A stretch of DNA of 43,539 nucleotides from Aeromonas rivuli (lineage in GTDB: Bacteria; Pseudomonadota; Gammaproteobacteria; Enterobacterales; Aeromonadaceae), in contig NZ_CDBJ01000020.1 in NCBI RefSeq assembly GCF_000820045.1, positions 10,339 to 53,877 of the forward strand, written 5' to 3'. The notes under the pieces were generated by a model. The model was not told where the DNA came from and ran no database searches. It worked only from the letters and a program-made list of their open reading frames with translations. The position numbers were made by a program, and so were the translations under genes. The first letter of the stretch is position 1; each line of letters starts with the position of its first letter. This document shows, one piece after another, positions 17,361-25,762 of this stretch.

Positions 17361-17689
17361 TGAGTCATGCTGTTGACAATCACGGCGCCAGCCACGGCAG
17401 CGCCAAGACGTACCTGATAGGCTTCGTGCTCTCGGTGATACTGACCGCCATCCCGTTCTGGATGGTGATGGACGGCTCAGCCTCCCATCACCTCATCCTG
17501 GGCACTGTGGTCGCCACTGCCGTCATCCAGATCTTCGTGCATCTGGTTTACTTCCTGCACATGAACACCTCCTCCGAGGAGCGCTGGAACCTGGTGGCCC
17601 TGGTGTTTACCGTGCTCATCATCGCCATCGTGGTGGGGGGATCCTTGTGGATCATGTACAACCTCAACATCAACATGATGCCAAGTTGA
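17360..17689 (+). CDS. cyoD: Cytochrome bo3 ubiquinol oxidase subunit IV
   Basis: A 109-residue protein with three membrane helices, matching the CyoD family ([19 protein letters not shown], then [24 protein letters not shown]). It assists assembly and stability of the oxidase. It is joined to cyoC by a TAATG overlap and followed 8 nt later by cyoE. Confidence 0.97.
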   Translation: MSHAVDNHGASHGSAKTYLIGFVLSVILTAIPFWMVMDGSASHHLILGTVVATAVIQIFVHLVYFLHMNTSSEERWNLVALVFTVLIIAIVVGGSLWIMYNLNINMMPS

Positions 17690-17697
17690 GTGGTGTG

Positions 17698-18588
17698 ATG
17701 ATGAAGCAATACCTGCAAGTGACCAAGCCGGGCATCATCTTCGGTAACCTCATTTCGGTTATCGGCGGTTTCCTGCTGGCATCCAAGGGGAGCCTGGATC
17801 TGCCCCTGTTCATCATGACCATGGTGGGGGTCTCCCTGGTGGTCGCCTCCGGTTGTGTGTTCAACAACTACATCGACCGGGACATCGACTGTATCATGGA
17901 GCGCACCAAGCACCGCGCCCTGGTGAGGGGGCTCATTGCCCCCGGCGTCTCGCTCTGGTACGCGACTGCCCTCGGCATCGCCGGGGTCGGGTTGCTCTAC
18001 GGTGCGGCCAATCCGTTGGCGGCGCTGTTGGCCGTGTTTGGCTTCATTGTCTATGTGGGGGTCTACAGCCTCTATATGAAGCGTCATTCGGTCTATGGCA
18101 CCCTGATTGGCAGCCTGTCTGGCGCCGCGCCCCCGGTCATCGGTTATTGTGCGGTGAGCGGCCAGTTCGACTCCGGTGCGCTTATCCTGCTGGCGATCTT
18201 CAGCCTGTGGCAGATGCCGCACTCCTATGCGATTGCCATCTTCCGCTTCAAGGATTATCAGGCGGCGGGCATCCCGGTGTTGCCGGTGGTGAAGGGCATC
18301 TCTGTGGCCAAGCACCACATTACCCTCTACATCCTGGCCTTCATGGTACCGACCCTGATGCTGTTCCTCGGCGGCTACGCCGGTTACAAGTACCTGATCG
18401 TGGCCACGGCCGTCAGCGTCTGGTGGTTGGGGATGGCCCTGTCGGGTTACAAGCAGGCGGTCGATGACTCCCTGTGGGCCCGCAAGCTGTTTATGTTCTC
18501 GATTGTCACCATCACTTGTCTGAGTGTGATGATGTCGGTGGACTTCCAGCCGGATGCGGCGCCCGTCTTGGTGAGCATGTTGCCTTGA
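17698..18588 (+). CDS. cyoE: Protoheme IX farnesyltransferase (heme O synthase)
   Basis: Integral-membrane UbiA-family prenyltransferase that farnesylates heme b to heme o for the cyoB active site. The 296-residue protein shows [21 protein letters not shown], the Asp-rich NxxxDxxxD motif, and the second loop [17 protein letters not shown] segment (here [16 protein letters not shown]) preceding [15 protein letters not shown]. It starts [13 protein letters not shown] like the E. coli protein, which supports the ATG at 17698. Last gene of the operon. Confidence 0.97.
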   Translation: MMKQYLQVTKPGIIFGNLISVIGGFLLASKGSLDLPLFIMTMVGVSLVVASGCVFNNYIDRDIDCIMERTKHRALVRGLIAPGVSLWYATALGIAGVGLLYGAANPLAALLAVFGFIVYVGVYSLYMKRHSVYGTLIGSLSGAAPPVIGYCAVSGQFDSGALILLAIFSLWQMPHSYAIAIFRFKDYQAAGIPVLPVVKGISVAKHHITLYILAFMVPTLMLFLGGYAGYKYLIVATAVSVWWLGMALSGYKQAVDDSLWARKLFMFSIVTITCLSVMMSVDFQPDAAPVLVSMLP

Positions 18589-18653
18589 ACCTTGCGGTCG
18601 CCCTCAGAGTAGAGATCGGCTTGTTCATCTTGCCCTGAAAATGAGTAGAATCC

Positions 18654-18684
18654 AGAGCCGGGAACTTTCCCGGCTCTGTTGTTA
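18654..18684 (+). terminator. Rho-independent terminator of the cyo operon
   Basis: A 10-bp stem (AGAGCCGGGA/TCCCGGCTCT) with an ACTT loop and a T-rich tail (GTTGTTAT), about 65 nt after the cyoE stop. Confidence 0.85.
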
Positions 18685-18820
18685 TATGGGGATGGCCAAG
18701 GGCCAGGTCTGTTTTCTCCCAGGCGACGGCGTCAGCGCCATCGCCTGTATTTGCTACCCATGACCACCGGTTCCTCGGCCACTATCCCGACCACACACCT
18801 CCAATCACACTGAGGCCGTC

Positions 18821-20182
18821 ATGCATGATTTCAAGATGACCCGGGGTGAACTGCGTGCCACCTGGGCACTCGGTTCCCTCTTCTCCCTGCGAATGCTCGG
18901 CATGTTTATGGTGCTGCCGGTACTGACTACCTACGGCATGTCTCTGGCTGGCGCCACCGAAACCCTGATCGGTATCGCCATCGGCATCTATGGCCTGACT
19001 CAGGCCCTGCTGCAGATCCCCTGCGGGCTGCTCTCGGATCGCATCGGTCGCAAACCCCTCATCGTCGGCGGCCTGCTGATGTTTGCCCTGGGCAGCGTGA
19101 TTGCCGCGCTGACCCACAGCATCTGGGGCGTGATCCTCGGCCGCGCCCTGCAAGGCAGCGGCGCCATCTCCGCCGCCGTCATGGCCCTGCTCTCGGATCT
19201 CACTCGCGAGCAGAATCGCACCAAGGCGATGGCCTTCATCGGCATCAGCTTTGGCATCACCTTCGCCATCGCCATGGTGACGGGGCCGCTCATCACCCAT
19301 GCCATCGGCCTCTCGGGGCTGTTCTGGCTGATAGCCCTGCTCGCCTTTGGCGGCATCGCCATCACCCTCTGGTGGGTGCCGGCCCCCAAGGCGCATCTGC
19401 TCAACCGCGAGTCCAGTCTGGTCAAGGGCGGGCTCAAGAGGGTGCTTGCCAACCCCCGGCTGCTCAAGCTCAACCTGGGCATCCTCTGCGTGCATACCCT
19501 GCTGATGTCGAGCTTCGTGGCGCTGCCGCCCCTGCTCGAGCAGGCGGGGCTACCCCGTGACCAGCAGTGGAAGGCATTCCTGTGCACCATGCTGATTGCG
19601 TTTGTGAGCGTGGTGCCTTTCATCATCTACGCCGAGAAGCGCAGGCAGATGAAGCGGGTATTCCAGATCTGCGTGCTGCTGATGCTGGGGGCGGAAGTGG
19701 TGCTCTGGCAGTCGGGTCTGCAATTGTGGAGCATATTGGCCGGCTTGCAGCTGTTCTTCATCGGTTTCAACCTGATGGAGGCACTGTTGCCGTCGCTGAT
19801 CAGCAAGGAGTCGCCGCCAGGTTACAAGGGCACCGCCATGGGGGTCTACTCCACCAGTCAGTTCCTCGGGGTGGCCATCGGCGGCAGCCTGGGGGGCCTG
19901 CTCTACAGCCAGGGGGGGGCCGCCCTGGTGTTTGGCAGCTGCGCCGTGCTGGCGCTGGTCTGGTTCGGGATCAGCCTCACCATGCAGGAGCCGCCCTATG
20001 TCAGCAGCTTGCGCATCGTGCTGCCAGAGGGCGTGGAGGCCACCGAGGCGTTGGAGCAGAAGGTGCGCGCCCGTGAAGGGGTGAAGGATGTGTTGCTCGA
20101 CAGCGCCGAGCGCTCCCTCTACGTCAAGGTGGATTCGCGGTGCATCAAGCGCAGCGATCTGGAGCAGCTGGTCGCCGGTTGA
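18821..20182 (+). CDS. yajR: MFS transporter, YajR type
   Basis: A 453-residue major facilitator with 12 membrane helices and motif A DRIGRKPLI in the first cytosolic loop (after PCGLLS). A cytosolic C-terminal domain (about 390-453, SSLRIVLPEGVEATEALEQKV...) matches the ferredoxin-like YAM domain that defines YajR. The substrate is unknown. It sits just after cyoABCDE, as in E. coli, but behind a terminator, so it has its own transcription. Confidence 0.92.
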   Translation: MHDFKMTRGELRATWALGSLFSLRMLGMFMVLPVLTTYGMSLAGATETLIGIAIGIYGLTQALLQIPCGLLSDRIGRKPLIVGGLLMFALGSVIAALTHSIWGVILGRALQGSGAISAAVMALLSDLTREQNRTKAMAFIGISFGITFAIAMVTGPLITHAIGLSGLFWLIALLAFGGIAITLWWVPAPKAHLLNRESSLVKGGLKRVLANPRLLKLNLGILCVHTLLMSSFVALPPLLEQAGLPRDQQWKAFLCTMLIAFVSVVPFIIYAEKRRQMKRVFQICVLLMLGAEVVLWQSGLQLWSILAGLQLFFIGFNLMEALLPSLISKESPPGYKGTAMGVYSTSQFLGVAIGGSLGGLLYSQGGAALVFGSCAVLALVWFGISLTMQEPPYVSSLRIVLPEGVEATEALEQKVRAREGVKDVLLDSAERSLYVKVDSRCIKRSDLEQLVAG

Positions 20183-20252
20183 TGGGGCCCGTTTGGGAGT
20201 GAGCGGTACACAGTACCCATTGCTATGCTGAAATCCTCAACAAGGAGGCTCT

Positions 20253-20621
20253 ATGTCATATGTCGATGGATTCGTGATTGCCGTGCCCACGGCCAACAAG
20301 CAGGCCATGATTGAACATGCCAAGCACTTTGATCCCCTCTTCCTCGAGTTCGGTGCGACCCGGGTGCTGGAGTGCTGGGGGGACGATGTGCCCCACGGCA
20401 AGCAGACCGATTTTTACCGCGCCGTGGCGGCCAAGGAGGATGAAACTGTGGTCTTCTCCTGGGTCGAGTGGCCGAGCAAGGCCATCCGGGATGACGCCAT
20501 GGCCAAGATGATGGCGGATCCCAGAATGGATCCGAGTAACCCGGCCAATCAAGCGATGCCGTTTGATGGCGCCCGCATGATCTTCGGCGGGTTCAGTTCG
20601 GTGCTTGAGTTAAAAGCATGA
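20253..20621 (+). CDS. ybaA: DUF1428 family protein (YbaA-like)
   Basis: A 122-residue dimeric alpha-beta barrel-like protein with the DUF1428 pattern: MSYVDGFVIAVPTANKQAM, ATRVLECWGDDVPHGKQTDF, ETVVFSWVEWPSK, MPFDGARMIFGGFS. The function is unknown. The start has AAGGAGG 6 nt upstream. It is a single gene ending at a strong bidirectional terminator. Confidence 0.92.
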   Translation: MSYVDGFVIAVPTANKQAMIEHAKHFDPLFLEFGATRVLECWGDDVPHGKQTDFYRAVAAKEDETVVFSWVEWPSKAIRDDAMAKMMADPRMDPSNPANQAMPFDGARMIFGGFSSVLELKA

Positions 20622-20638
20622 TCTGCCTTCCCCCAATA

Positions 20639-20675
20639 AAGAAGAGGCCCGCCTGATGGTGGGCCTCTTCTTTTG
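20639..20675. terminator. Bidirectional terminator between convergent genes
   Basis: A 15-bp stem (AAGAAGAGGCCCGCC/GGTGGGCCTCTTCTT, one G-T pair) with a TGAT loop and T-runs on both strands. It serves ybaA and the opposing DUF1203 gene. Confidence 0.92.
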
Positions 20676-20689
20676 GGCTGGAGCCAACA

Positions 20690-21163
20690 TCAGGCGCGAT
20701 ACACGGCGCAGCTGAAGCAGCCGGGGTTGGCATTGTGGATCTGCAGGTAGCTTACCCTCTCGTTTAAAAACTGATTACGAACCGCCTGCTCGAACTCTGT
20801 ACCCTGAATAGTCTGTGCGTGGATCATCATCTGGGAACTGTCATAGGCCCTGATAGAGAGCAATCTTCCCGGCAATATCTCAGGTATCTCATTTGTGTCC
20901 AGCATGGCGGTTTTGGCATGTTCGCGTACAAACACGGGGCCACAAGCGCGATAGGGTGAACTCACGTCGTGATGAGGAAAGTGGATCAGCAGCACTCTCT
21001 CTCCCACACAGGCCTCTCGCAAGGAGACCCGGCAGGGATACCCTGGGCTGGCATCGGCGATCAGCCATCTGGCATTGACGGCTTCGAGCTCTTTATCATT
21101 CATGCCCATGGCGCGGGCAAACAGATTCTTATCGAGAGCCTGGATGATGAAGTTGGTATTCAT
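20690..21163 (-). CDS. DUF1203 domain protein
   Basis: A 157-residue protein with the DUF1203 signature: the GYPCRVSLREACVGERVLLI segment near residue 42, HDVSSPYRACGPVFVRE, and the C-terminal VSYLQIHNANPGCFSCAVYRA with a CxxC pair. The function is not known. AGGACGTC precedes the ATG. The gap upstream to 21382 shows nothing recognisable. Confidence 0.85.
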   Translation of the reverse strand: MNTNFIIQALDKNLFARAMGMNDKELEAVNARWLIADASPGYPCRVSLREACVGERVLLIHFPHHDVSSPYRACGPVFVREHAKTAMLDTNEIPEILPGRLLSIRAYDSSQMMIHAQTIQGTEFEQAVRNQFLNERVSYLQIHNANPGCFSCAVYRA

Positions 21164-21382
21164 GGAGACGTCCTATCAGGTGAAAAAGCCATGGTAGTCA
21201 TTGCGCGCGCGGATGCTGGCCACTTTCGGCCAGGGAATCTTGTTGTCGAGCGCCCTTGACCGAGAGGGGAGGCCGCCAGATGGCGTACTCAGCCCCTATG
21301 GTCGGCAAGCTAACAGCCGGCCTCGGCAGAGGCTTCTTGGGGTATCGGTATGCGCAGCAGTGACCCAGGCCAACGCCACCGG

Positions 21383-22084
21383 CTACTGGAGCAGCGGGTA
21401 CACCTTGTCGTAATAGAAACCGTCAAAATCCGCGATGGCATCGAGCCGGAAGGGGGCTGGCAGGGTGAAGCCTTGCCAGGTCTCCCTGAAGACTTCATCG
21501 CCATCCTCCTGCGCATCTTGGTTGATGTTTTCCCGGATCAGCACCTTGCGGGTCGAGAAGTTGATGCTGGTCATCCGCTCGACCAGGGGCCCCCGGTTAT
21601 CACTGTCGTCGTAGCCAATCAGCGTGAAGCCGGCGTTCTGATACCTGAATTTGTAGGACCAGTAACCATAGCGCCCGTGACCGTAGTGAATGTGCAATAT
21701 CCCCTTGTCGATGGATACCCAGAGCTCGGGGGCAAAATAGACGCCGCCATCCTCTTGCTCCGAGGAGAAGCAGGCCAGGTTCTCCAGCGCCAAGGCGTAG
21801 TGATCCCCCTGCTTGAACGCAATGATGAGACCCCGTCGGTTGCGATCCAGCTTGCCACGGTATTCGTCCACCAGCCGCTTGGCCGGGTCCATGCCCTTGA
21901 TGATGATGACCATGTCCGCCTGGCCATCCCGATTGAGATCCCCCTCCATCTTCTCAAAGAGCACATAGTCCTCAGGGATGAAATCGAGGGGATCCTGCGC
22001 GGCGGTCTTGGCCGGTTGTGCGAGCGCATGCCCAGGCAGTACTGCAAGCAGCACCAAGGCGAAGAGCCAGATCAGCGTTTTCAT
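21383..22084 (-). CDS. Exported hypothetical protein with an FG-GAP-like DLNRDGQAD motif
   Basis: A 233-residue protein with a signal peptide (MKTLIWLFALVLLAVLPGHALA). The motif GDLNRDGQADMVIIIKG resembles the calcium-binding repeats of FG-GAP/VCBS proteins, and a mostly beta region rich in Tyr follows (IHYGHGRYGYWSYKF). It ends with FDGFYYDKVYPLLQ. Proteins of this type are widespread and uncharacterised. The ATG at 22084 is chosen because the signal peptide begins there. It is monocistronic. Confidence 0.75.
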   Translation of the reverse strand: MKTLIWLFALVLLAVLPGHALAQPAKTAAQDPLDFIPEDYVLFEKMEGDLNRDGQADMVIIIKGMDPAKRLVDEYRGKLDRNRRGLIIAFKQGDHYALALENLACFSSEQEDGGVYFAPELWVSIDKGILHIHYGHGRYGYWSYKFRYQNAGFTLIGYDDSDNRGPLVERMTSINFSTRKVLIRENINQDAQEDGDEVFRETWQGFTLPAPFRLDAIADFDGFYYDKVYPLLQ

Positions 22085-22211
22085 TGTGTTCCTGTTTTCA
22101 AACGACACCAAATGCTGCGATCATGCCCAGCCCGGCAACCAATGGCAAGCCGCTTAGGGAAGCCGATCAGGGGAGAAAATACGCAGAGGACGGCGCAGCG
22201 CCCTGGGCTGA

Positions 22212-22244
22212 AAAACAAAGACACCGGCGCGAGGCCGGTGTCTT
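22212..22244 (-). terminator. Rho-independent terminator of the DUF3297 gene
   Basis: On the minus strand, an 11-bp stem (AAGACACCGGC/GCCGGTGTCTT) with a 5-nt loop is followed by TTTGTTTTT. Confidence 0.88.
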
Positions 22245-22304
22245 GGCATAACGAGAGCGGTACCCAGGCTCGCGCCCCGGAGTCAGGGCGGCTGCCATGG
22301 GCTA

Positions 22305-22547
22305 TTAGGCGTAAAACGCCTCGACGGTGCCCTTGACGGTGATCAGCATGGGGTTGCCATAGCGATCCTTTGCCTTGGGGGAGGGGATCTTCACCCAACC
22401 TTCGCTGATGCAGTACTCCTCGACATTGGTGCGCTCCTTGCCGTTGAGGCGAATGCCGATCTCGTGCTCGAAGCACTCTGCCACATGGTGCGGGCTGCGC
22501 GGGTTGGCCGCCAGACGGTCGGGCAGTGCAGGTTTGTTGTCGCTCAT
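22305..22547 (-). CDS. DUF3297 family protein
   Basis: An 80-residue protein with the DUF3297 sequence: MSDNKPALPDRLAANPRSPHH at the N-terminus, ECFEHEIGIRLNGKERTNVEEYC, then GWVKIPSPKAKDRYGNPMLITVKGTVEAFY. Relatives are sometimes misnamed glutathione peroxidase; no such catalytic residues are visible. It has its own terminator. Confidence 0.9.
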   Translation of the reverse strand: MSDNKPALPDRLAANPRSPHHVAECFEHEIGIRLNGKERTNVEEYCISEGWVKIPSPKAKDRYGNPMLITVKGTVEAFYA

Positions 22548-22644
22548 TTTATGGACCTGAGTTTGATAAAAAGTGGGTCATTGTAGGCAATGCCCGCCAC
22601 GGGCTCAAGGCTGGGTTGCGTCCCATGAGGTGGACAAGGCCCGG

Positions 22645-23961
22645 TTACAGTTGCAGCTCGGGCAACAGCGTCGCCTGCTCCTGAAAATGGTGGCAACGGC
22701 GCTCAACGTCGTCTCGGTAGCCTGCCAGATAAGCCAGCTCGGCGGGATTGTCTGTCTCAACCATGGCGATAGCGGCATCCAGATGGTGAAGGATGTCGTT
22801 GGCCACCTTGTGCAAGGTCTGTTGCAACAGGCGTTTGGGCAGGTCACACGCTTCAGCCATCTCCAGCAACTGCCATGCGTTGACCGCCTCGGGGGCAAAC
22901 TCGTCGCCTATGGCCATGGCCAGATGCTGGTTGAACTCGGGGTAAAGCCCCACATTGACCAGATCGTACCAGGGGGTGGGCATCAGCCCTGCTTTTGATA
23001 CGAAGAAGCTGTAGTTCTTGCCGTGGGCATCGTGATTGTTGACGCAGAGGTTGAAGAGCAGCCATTGCAGCATGTCCAGTCTGGCCTGCGCCGGATTGAC
23101 ACAGAGGGCGCTGAGGCTGAACAGCCGTGGCAGGCTCACCCCTTCCCGAATATGGGCCACGTCCCGCCCGTCACCGAAGTTGCGTTCATATTTTCGGGCG
23201 ACGGGAAACCCCAGCCCCTGACAGGCATCGATCATATGGCGACGGCGTACCCTAACGCCATCCTCATCGAGGCGCCGATCGAAGCGTTCTACCAGCAAGC
23301 CTCGGTGGGACTTATCGCCTTGGCCGACCCTGTGCAGTTCGACCTGTGCCACCTGCATGCCCAGCAGTGCGGCCAGCCGCATGGTCACAAACTCATTGAT
23401 CACCAGATGAGGATGGTGCTCGAACTTGAGGAGGTGGGTGGAACAGAGCTCGCCCTCGCCAAATCCCAGCGCCCCCTCGAGTCGCAGCAGGTTGAGCTTG
23501 GCCTGCACGCCCGCAACCGAGAGGCGGGGGCGACCATCCCAGACTTCCAGCGGCCAGATCTCGGGCTGATCGAGGCGCAGCAACAGCTCTTCCGGGGTGA
23601 TGGGGCGAAAATGGGTGGGGACGTCGGGCTCTGCGGGCAGGGTAAAGGTGACAGCCCCTGAGACATCGCGGCCGATGCCGTGGATCAGGGCAAAGAGATT
23701 GCTGCGCGAAACGGAGAGCGCCTCAATCAGATGGTCCAGCCCGCGATTTTCAGGCAGCAAGTTGCCGAGATATGCCCGGACTTGGGCGCTGCTGGCCGAG
23801 CCATCCAGCGCCAGCGGGGGGGAGAGCGGGAAGCCACGTGCTTGCCACTCAGGTGTATAGCCGAGCTGAAAAGTATCCCGTTGGGAGTCATATTCAAGAT
23901 GACCGATCAGCTGGTTACCCAGCCGAAGTTCCAGCCGATGGTGCTCAGAACCACTCATCAT
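22645..23961 (-). CDS. hipA: HipA-type serine/threonine kinase toxin
   Basis: Toxin of a type II toxin-antitoxin pair. HipA kinases phosphorylate glutamyl-tRNA synthetase or related targets and cause persistence. The protein has about 438 residues. It shows the N-terminal HipA domain (LGNLLPENRGL, about 66-76), the Gly-rich SVAGVQAKLNL loop with the autophosphorylation-type Ser, LLKFEHH, and the catalytic NNHDAHGKNYSF, followed by metal-binding PWYDLVNVGLYP. All key residues appear intact. The frame overlaps the hipB end by 17 nt, so translation is coupled. ATGs at 23961 and 23958 and a GTG at 23964 are all possible starts. Confidence 0.93.
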   Translation of the reverse strand: MMSGSEHHRLELRLGNQLIGHLEYDSQRDTFQLGYTPEWQARGFPLSPPLALDGSASSAQVRAYLGNLLPENRGLDHLIEALSVSRSNLFALIHGIGRDVSGAVTFTLPAEPDVPTHFRPITPEELLLRLDQPEIWPLEVWDGRPRLSVAGVQAKLNLLRLEGALGFGEGELCSTHLLKFEHHPHLVINEFVTMRLAALLGMQVAQVELHRVGQGDKSHRGLLVERFDRRLDEDGVRVRRRHMIDACQGLGFPVARKYERNFGDGRDVAHIREGVSLPRLFSLSALCVNPAQARLDMLQWLLFNLCVNNHDAHGKNYSFFVSKAGLMPTPWYDLVNVGLYPEFNQHLAMAIGDEFAPEAVNAWQLLEMAEACDLPKRLLQQTLHKVANDILHHLDAAIAMVETDNPAELAYLAGYRDDVERRCHHFQEQATLLPELQL

Positions 23962-24241
23962 CACCGACCTCTGGTTGGCTGTTGCCGCTCGCTACCTGTG
24001 AGCCCGTTTCTTGCACCAGTTGCAACCTCAGCCCCAGCGCCTTCATCACTTGCAACAGGGTCGAGAGGTAGACATCACCCCCCTTTTCAATCTTGATCAG
24101 GGTCTTCTTGGAGATGCCGCACAGTGAGGCCGTCACCTCCTGGGTCATCCTGGCGGCCTTGCGCCTCTCGCGGATCGCCAGCCCCAGCGAGGCGGGATCC
24201 AGTTCTTTCGGGCCGGTTTGCAACGATGCGTCTGCCATCAT
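23945..24241 (-). CDS. hipB: HipB-type antitoxin, XRE-family repressor
   Basis: A 98-residue antitoxin and autorepressor. A Xre helix-turn-helix spans about 18-70 (LGLAIRERRKAARMTQEVTA, then SLCGISKKTLIKIEKGGDVYLSTLLQVMKALGL). A flexible tail ends GDDEWF with a C-terminal Trp-Phe, like the degradation tail of E. coli HipB. The start is uncertain (GTG 24247, ATG 24241 or 24238). No Shine-Dalgarno is visible, and the predicted transcript start lies only about 16 nt upstream, so the leader is very short. Three operators and the promoter lie just upstream. Confidence 0.92.
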   Translation of the reverse strand: MMADASLQTGPKELDPASLGLAIRERRKAARMTQEVTASLCGISKKTLIKIEKGGDVYLSTLLQVMKALGLRLQLVQETGSQVASGNSQPEVGDDEWF

Positions 24242-24255
24242 GATCACGGAAAAAA

Positions 24256-24271
24256 GTGTAGGTTATTACAC
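24256..24271. promoter_or_regulatory. HipB operator 1
   Basis: Perfect palindrome GTGTA-GGTTAT-TACAC, overlapping the hipBA -10 element. A run of A precedes it, as at the other two sites. Confidence 0.75.
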
Positions 24272-24293
24272 CTTAACCCATGGCAAGAGTAAA
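24265..24293 (-). promoter_or_regulatory. hipBA promoter
   Basis: On the minus strand TTTACT (24293-24288) and TGTAAT (24270-24265) are separated by 17 bp. Operator 1 covers the -10, so HipB binding would block RNA polymerase. Confidence 0.75.
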
Positions 24294-24305
24294 CAGCAAT
24301 AAAAA

Positions 24306-24321
24306 GTGTACGATGGTGCAC
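24306..24321. promoter_or_regulatory. HipB operator 2
   Basis: GTGTA-CGATGG-TGCAC lies within a longer, nearly perfect palindrome at 24301-24326 (AAAAAGTG...CACTTTTT). It starts exactly 50 bp from operator 1, just upstream of the -35. Confidence 0.72.
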
Positions 24322-24355
24322 TTTTTATGGTCCTGGTGCTGGTTGCGAGATAAAA

Positions 24356-24371
24356 GTGTAGAGGAGTTCAT
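24356..24371. promoter_or_regulatory. HipB operator 3 (degenerate)
   Basis: GTGTA-GAGGAG-TTCAT is a third copy with a degenerate right half, again exactly 50 bp from operator 2 and preceded by AAAA. Confidence 0.55.
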
Positions 24372-24518
24372 TTTTTAGAACAGAAAGGTGGTTAGTGATG
24401 GTCCGGGGGGTGATCGAGGGGCCGGGAGGGGCTCGCTTGCAGAGCCGCAGTGCACTTCATGTTCACTTCACCGAGCGGGGGTAGGGTAGGAACCGGTTTT
24501 CAGTTGGAGCTTTACCCT

Positions 24519-25052
24519 ATGCCCGCCATAGTTACCCACGCCGTCGTACCCCTCTGCCTAGGGCTCGGGCTTGGCAGCCGGATTATTCCGCCGCGTCTGC
24601 TGCTGGTGGGGGTTGCCATCGCCATGCTGCCCGATGCCGATGTGCTCGCCTTCAAACTGGGAGTCGCCTACGGCCATGTCTTTGGCCACCGCGGTTTTAC
24701 ACACTCATTGCTGTTCGCCTTTGCCCTGCCCACTCTGGCCATGCTGTTTCACCGCCAGCTTAGGGCGAGTGCCGCCACTGTCTGGTCGTTTCTGCTGGTC
24801 TCGCTACTTTCCCACAGCCTGCTCGATTCCCTCACCACTGGCGGCAAGGGGGTTGGCTGGCTCTGGCCGTGGCGTGACGAGCGTTTCTTTGCCCCCTGGC
24901 AGGTGATCCGGGTCGCCCCCTTCAAGCTGGAGGCCTATCTCACCGCCCGAGGCGAAGCGGTGATCTTCTCCGAACTCTACTGGGTCTGGCTGCCGGGGGT
25001 TGTGTTGATGCTGGTATTGATGGGGTGGCGGGTGTGGGGCAGGGGGCTGTAG
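24519..25052 (+). CDS. YdjM/LexA-regulated-type membrane-bound metal-dependent hydrolase
   Basis: A 177-residue integral membrane protein of the YdjM (DUF457) family. It starts MPAIVTHAVVPL, carries the conserved AMLPDADVLAF segment and the His-rich GHRGFTHSLLF motif thought to bind metal, then SLLSHSLLDSLTTGGKGV and GWLWPW. About four membrane helices are visible. The enzymatic role is unproven in the family. The ATG at 24519 follows TTGGAG. It is the last GC-rich gene before the AT-rich island. Confidence 0.85.
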   Translation: MPAIVTHAVVPLCLGLGLGSRIIPPRLLLVGVAIAMLPDADVLAFKLGVAYGHVFGHRGFTHSLLFAFALPTLAMLFHRQLRASAATVWSFLLVSLLSHSLLDSLTTGGKGVGWLWPWRDERFFAPWQVIRVAPFKLEAYLTARGEAVIFSELYWVWLPGVVLMLVLMGWRVWGRGL

Positions 25053-25249
25053 TGGTGGGATTCATGTATGGGAATGGCTATTGGATATATCGTGCACATT
25101 TCAGCCCTGCATTGCACTCTATATCCTTGAGGGTACAAATAAGGATAGGGATACACCCGCTTGTGATGCTGTTCGGACAGAGCTTTTCACCTGAAAATAG
25201 GTGGTCTAAATATGTTAATATTAAATATGGTGTACTTAATCTTGGGATT

Positions 25250-25258
25250 TGATATGAT
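25250..25258 (+). promoter_or_regulatory. Extended -10 promoter of the island operon
   Basis: TGATATGAT is a TGn extended -10 element (TATGAT at 25253-25258) in AT-rich DNA, about 33 nt before the GTG start. No good -35 is present, as is usual for extended -10 promoters. Confidence 0.55.
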
Positions 25259-25291
25259 CCTTTTATGGGACTTTTTTCCTAGGGGCGTTAC

Positions 25292-25753
25292 GTGACGTAT
25301 TTGGAATATTTATCATCTGCAAGAAAGCATAATCATACCTGCAGGGTATTAAAAGAAAAAATTGATTCATTACCAGTGGAAGAGGCCGGTGGTGATGAAT
25401 ATAAGTATTTGGTAATGAGTCTTTATTATTTGTCTGGGTATATTATAGAGTGTGCAATTAAGTTCAAGATATTTCAACTAAATGGATATGATGTTCATGC
25501 TGAAGTTGATGCAGCCTCTTGTTCCAAGGTTGGTATTGATTATCAAAAAAATATAAAAACACATAGTTTTCAAAGATTGCAGAATTATTTGAGTTCATTA
25601 GTTAGTGACCTATCCTATGTAAGTGATCAAAAAGACCTTAACAAGCTTCTTCATAATTGGTCACCTGAATTAAGGTATGCTTACTTTGAGTTAGATTATC
25701 TTAAAATAAAAGAATTGCATGAGCATACAGTTCAATTTCTAAAAAAAATGTAA
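25292..25753 (+). CDS. HEPN-like small protein of the island
   Basis: A 153-residue all-alpha protein starting at GTG 25292, with AGGGG 6 nt upstream. Several segments match the HEPN fold: a long first helix (ARKHNHTCRVLKEKID), YYLSGYIIECAIKFKIF at 45-61 (compare the usual hLaGyaxExxLK pattern), KTHSFQRL at 89-96, and NWSPELRYAYFEL at about 122-134. The canonical RNase motif R-x4-6-H is not clearly present (only RKHNH near residue 11), so it may be a non-catalytic HEPN or a variant. It sits 9 nt before the ATPase gene in one operon. HEPN proteins are common RNase effectors or regulators in abortive-infection systems. The fold is inferred from pattern, not from a search. Confidence 0.68.
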   Translation: MTYLEYLSSARKHNHTCRVLKEKIDSLPVEEAGGDEYKYLVMSLYYLSGYIIECAIKFKIFQLNGYDVHAEVDAASCSKVGIDYQKNIKTHSFQRLQNYLSSLVSDLSYVSDQKDLNKLLHNWSPELRYAYFELDYLKIKELHEHTVQFLKKM

Positions 25754-25762
25754 GGGTTGATA

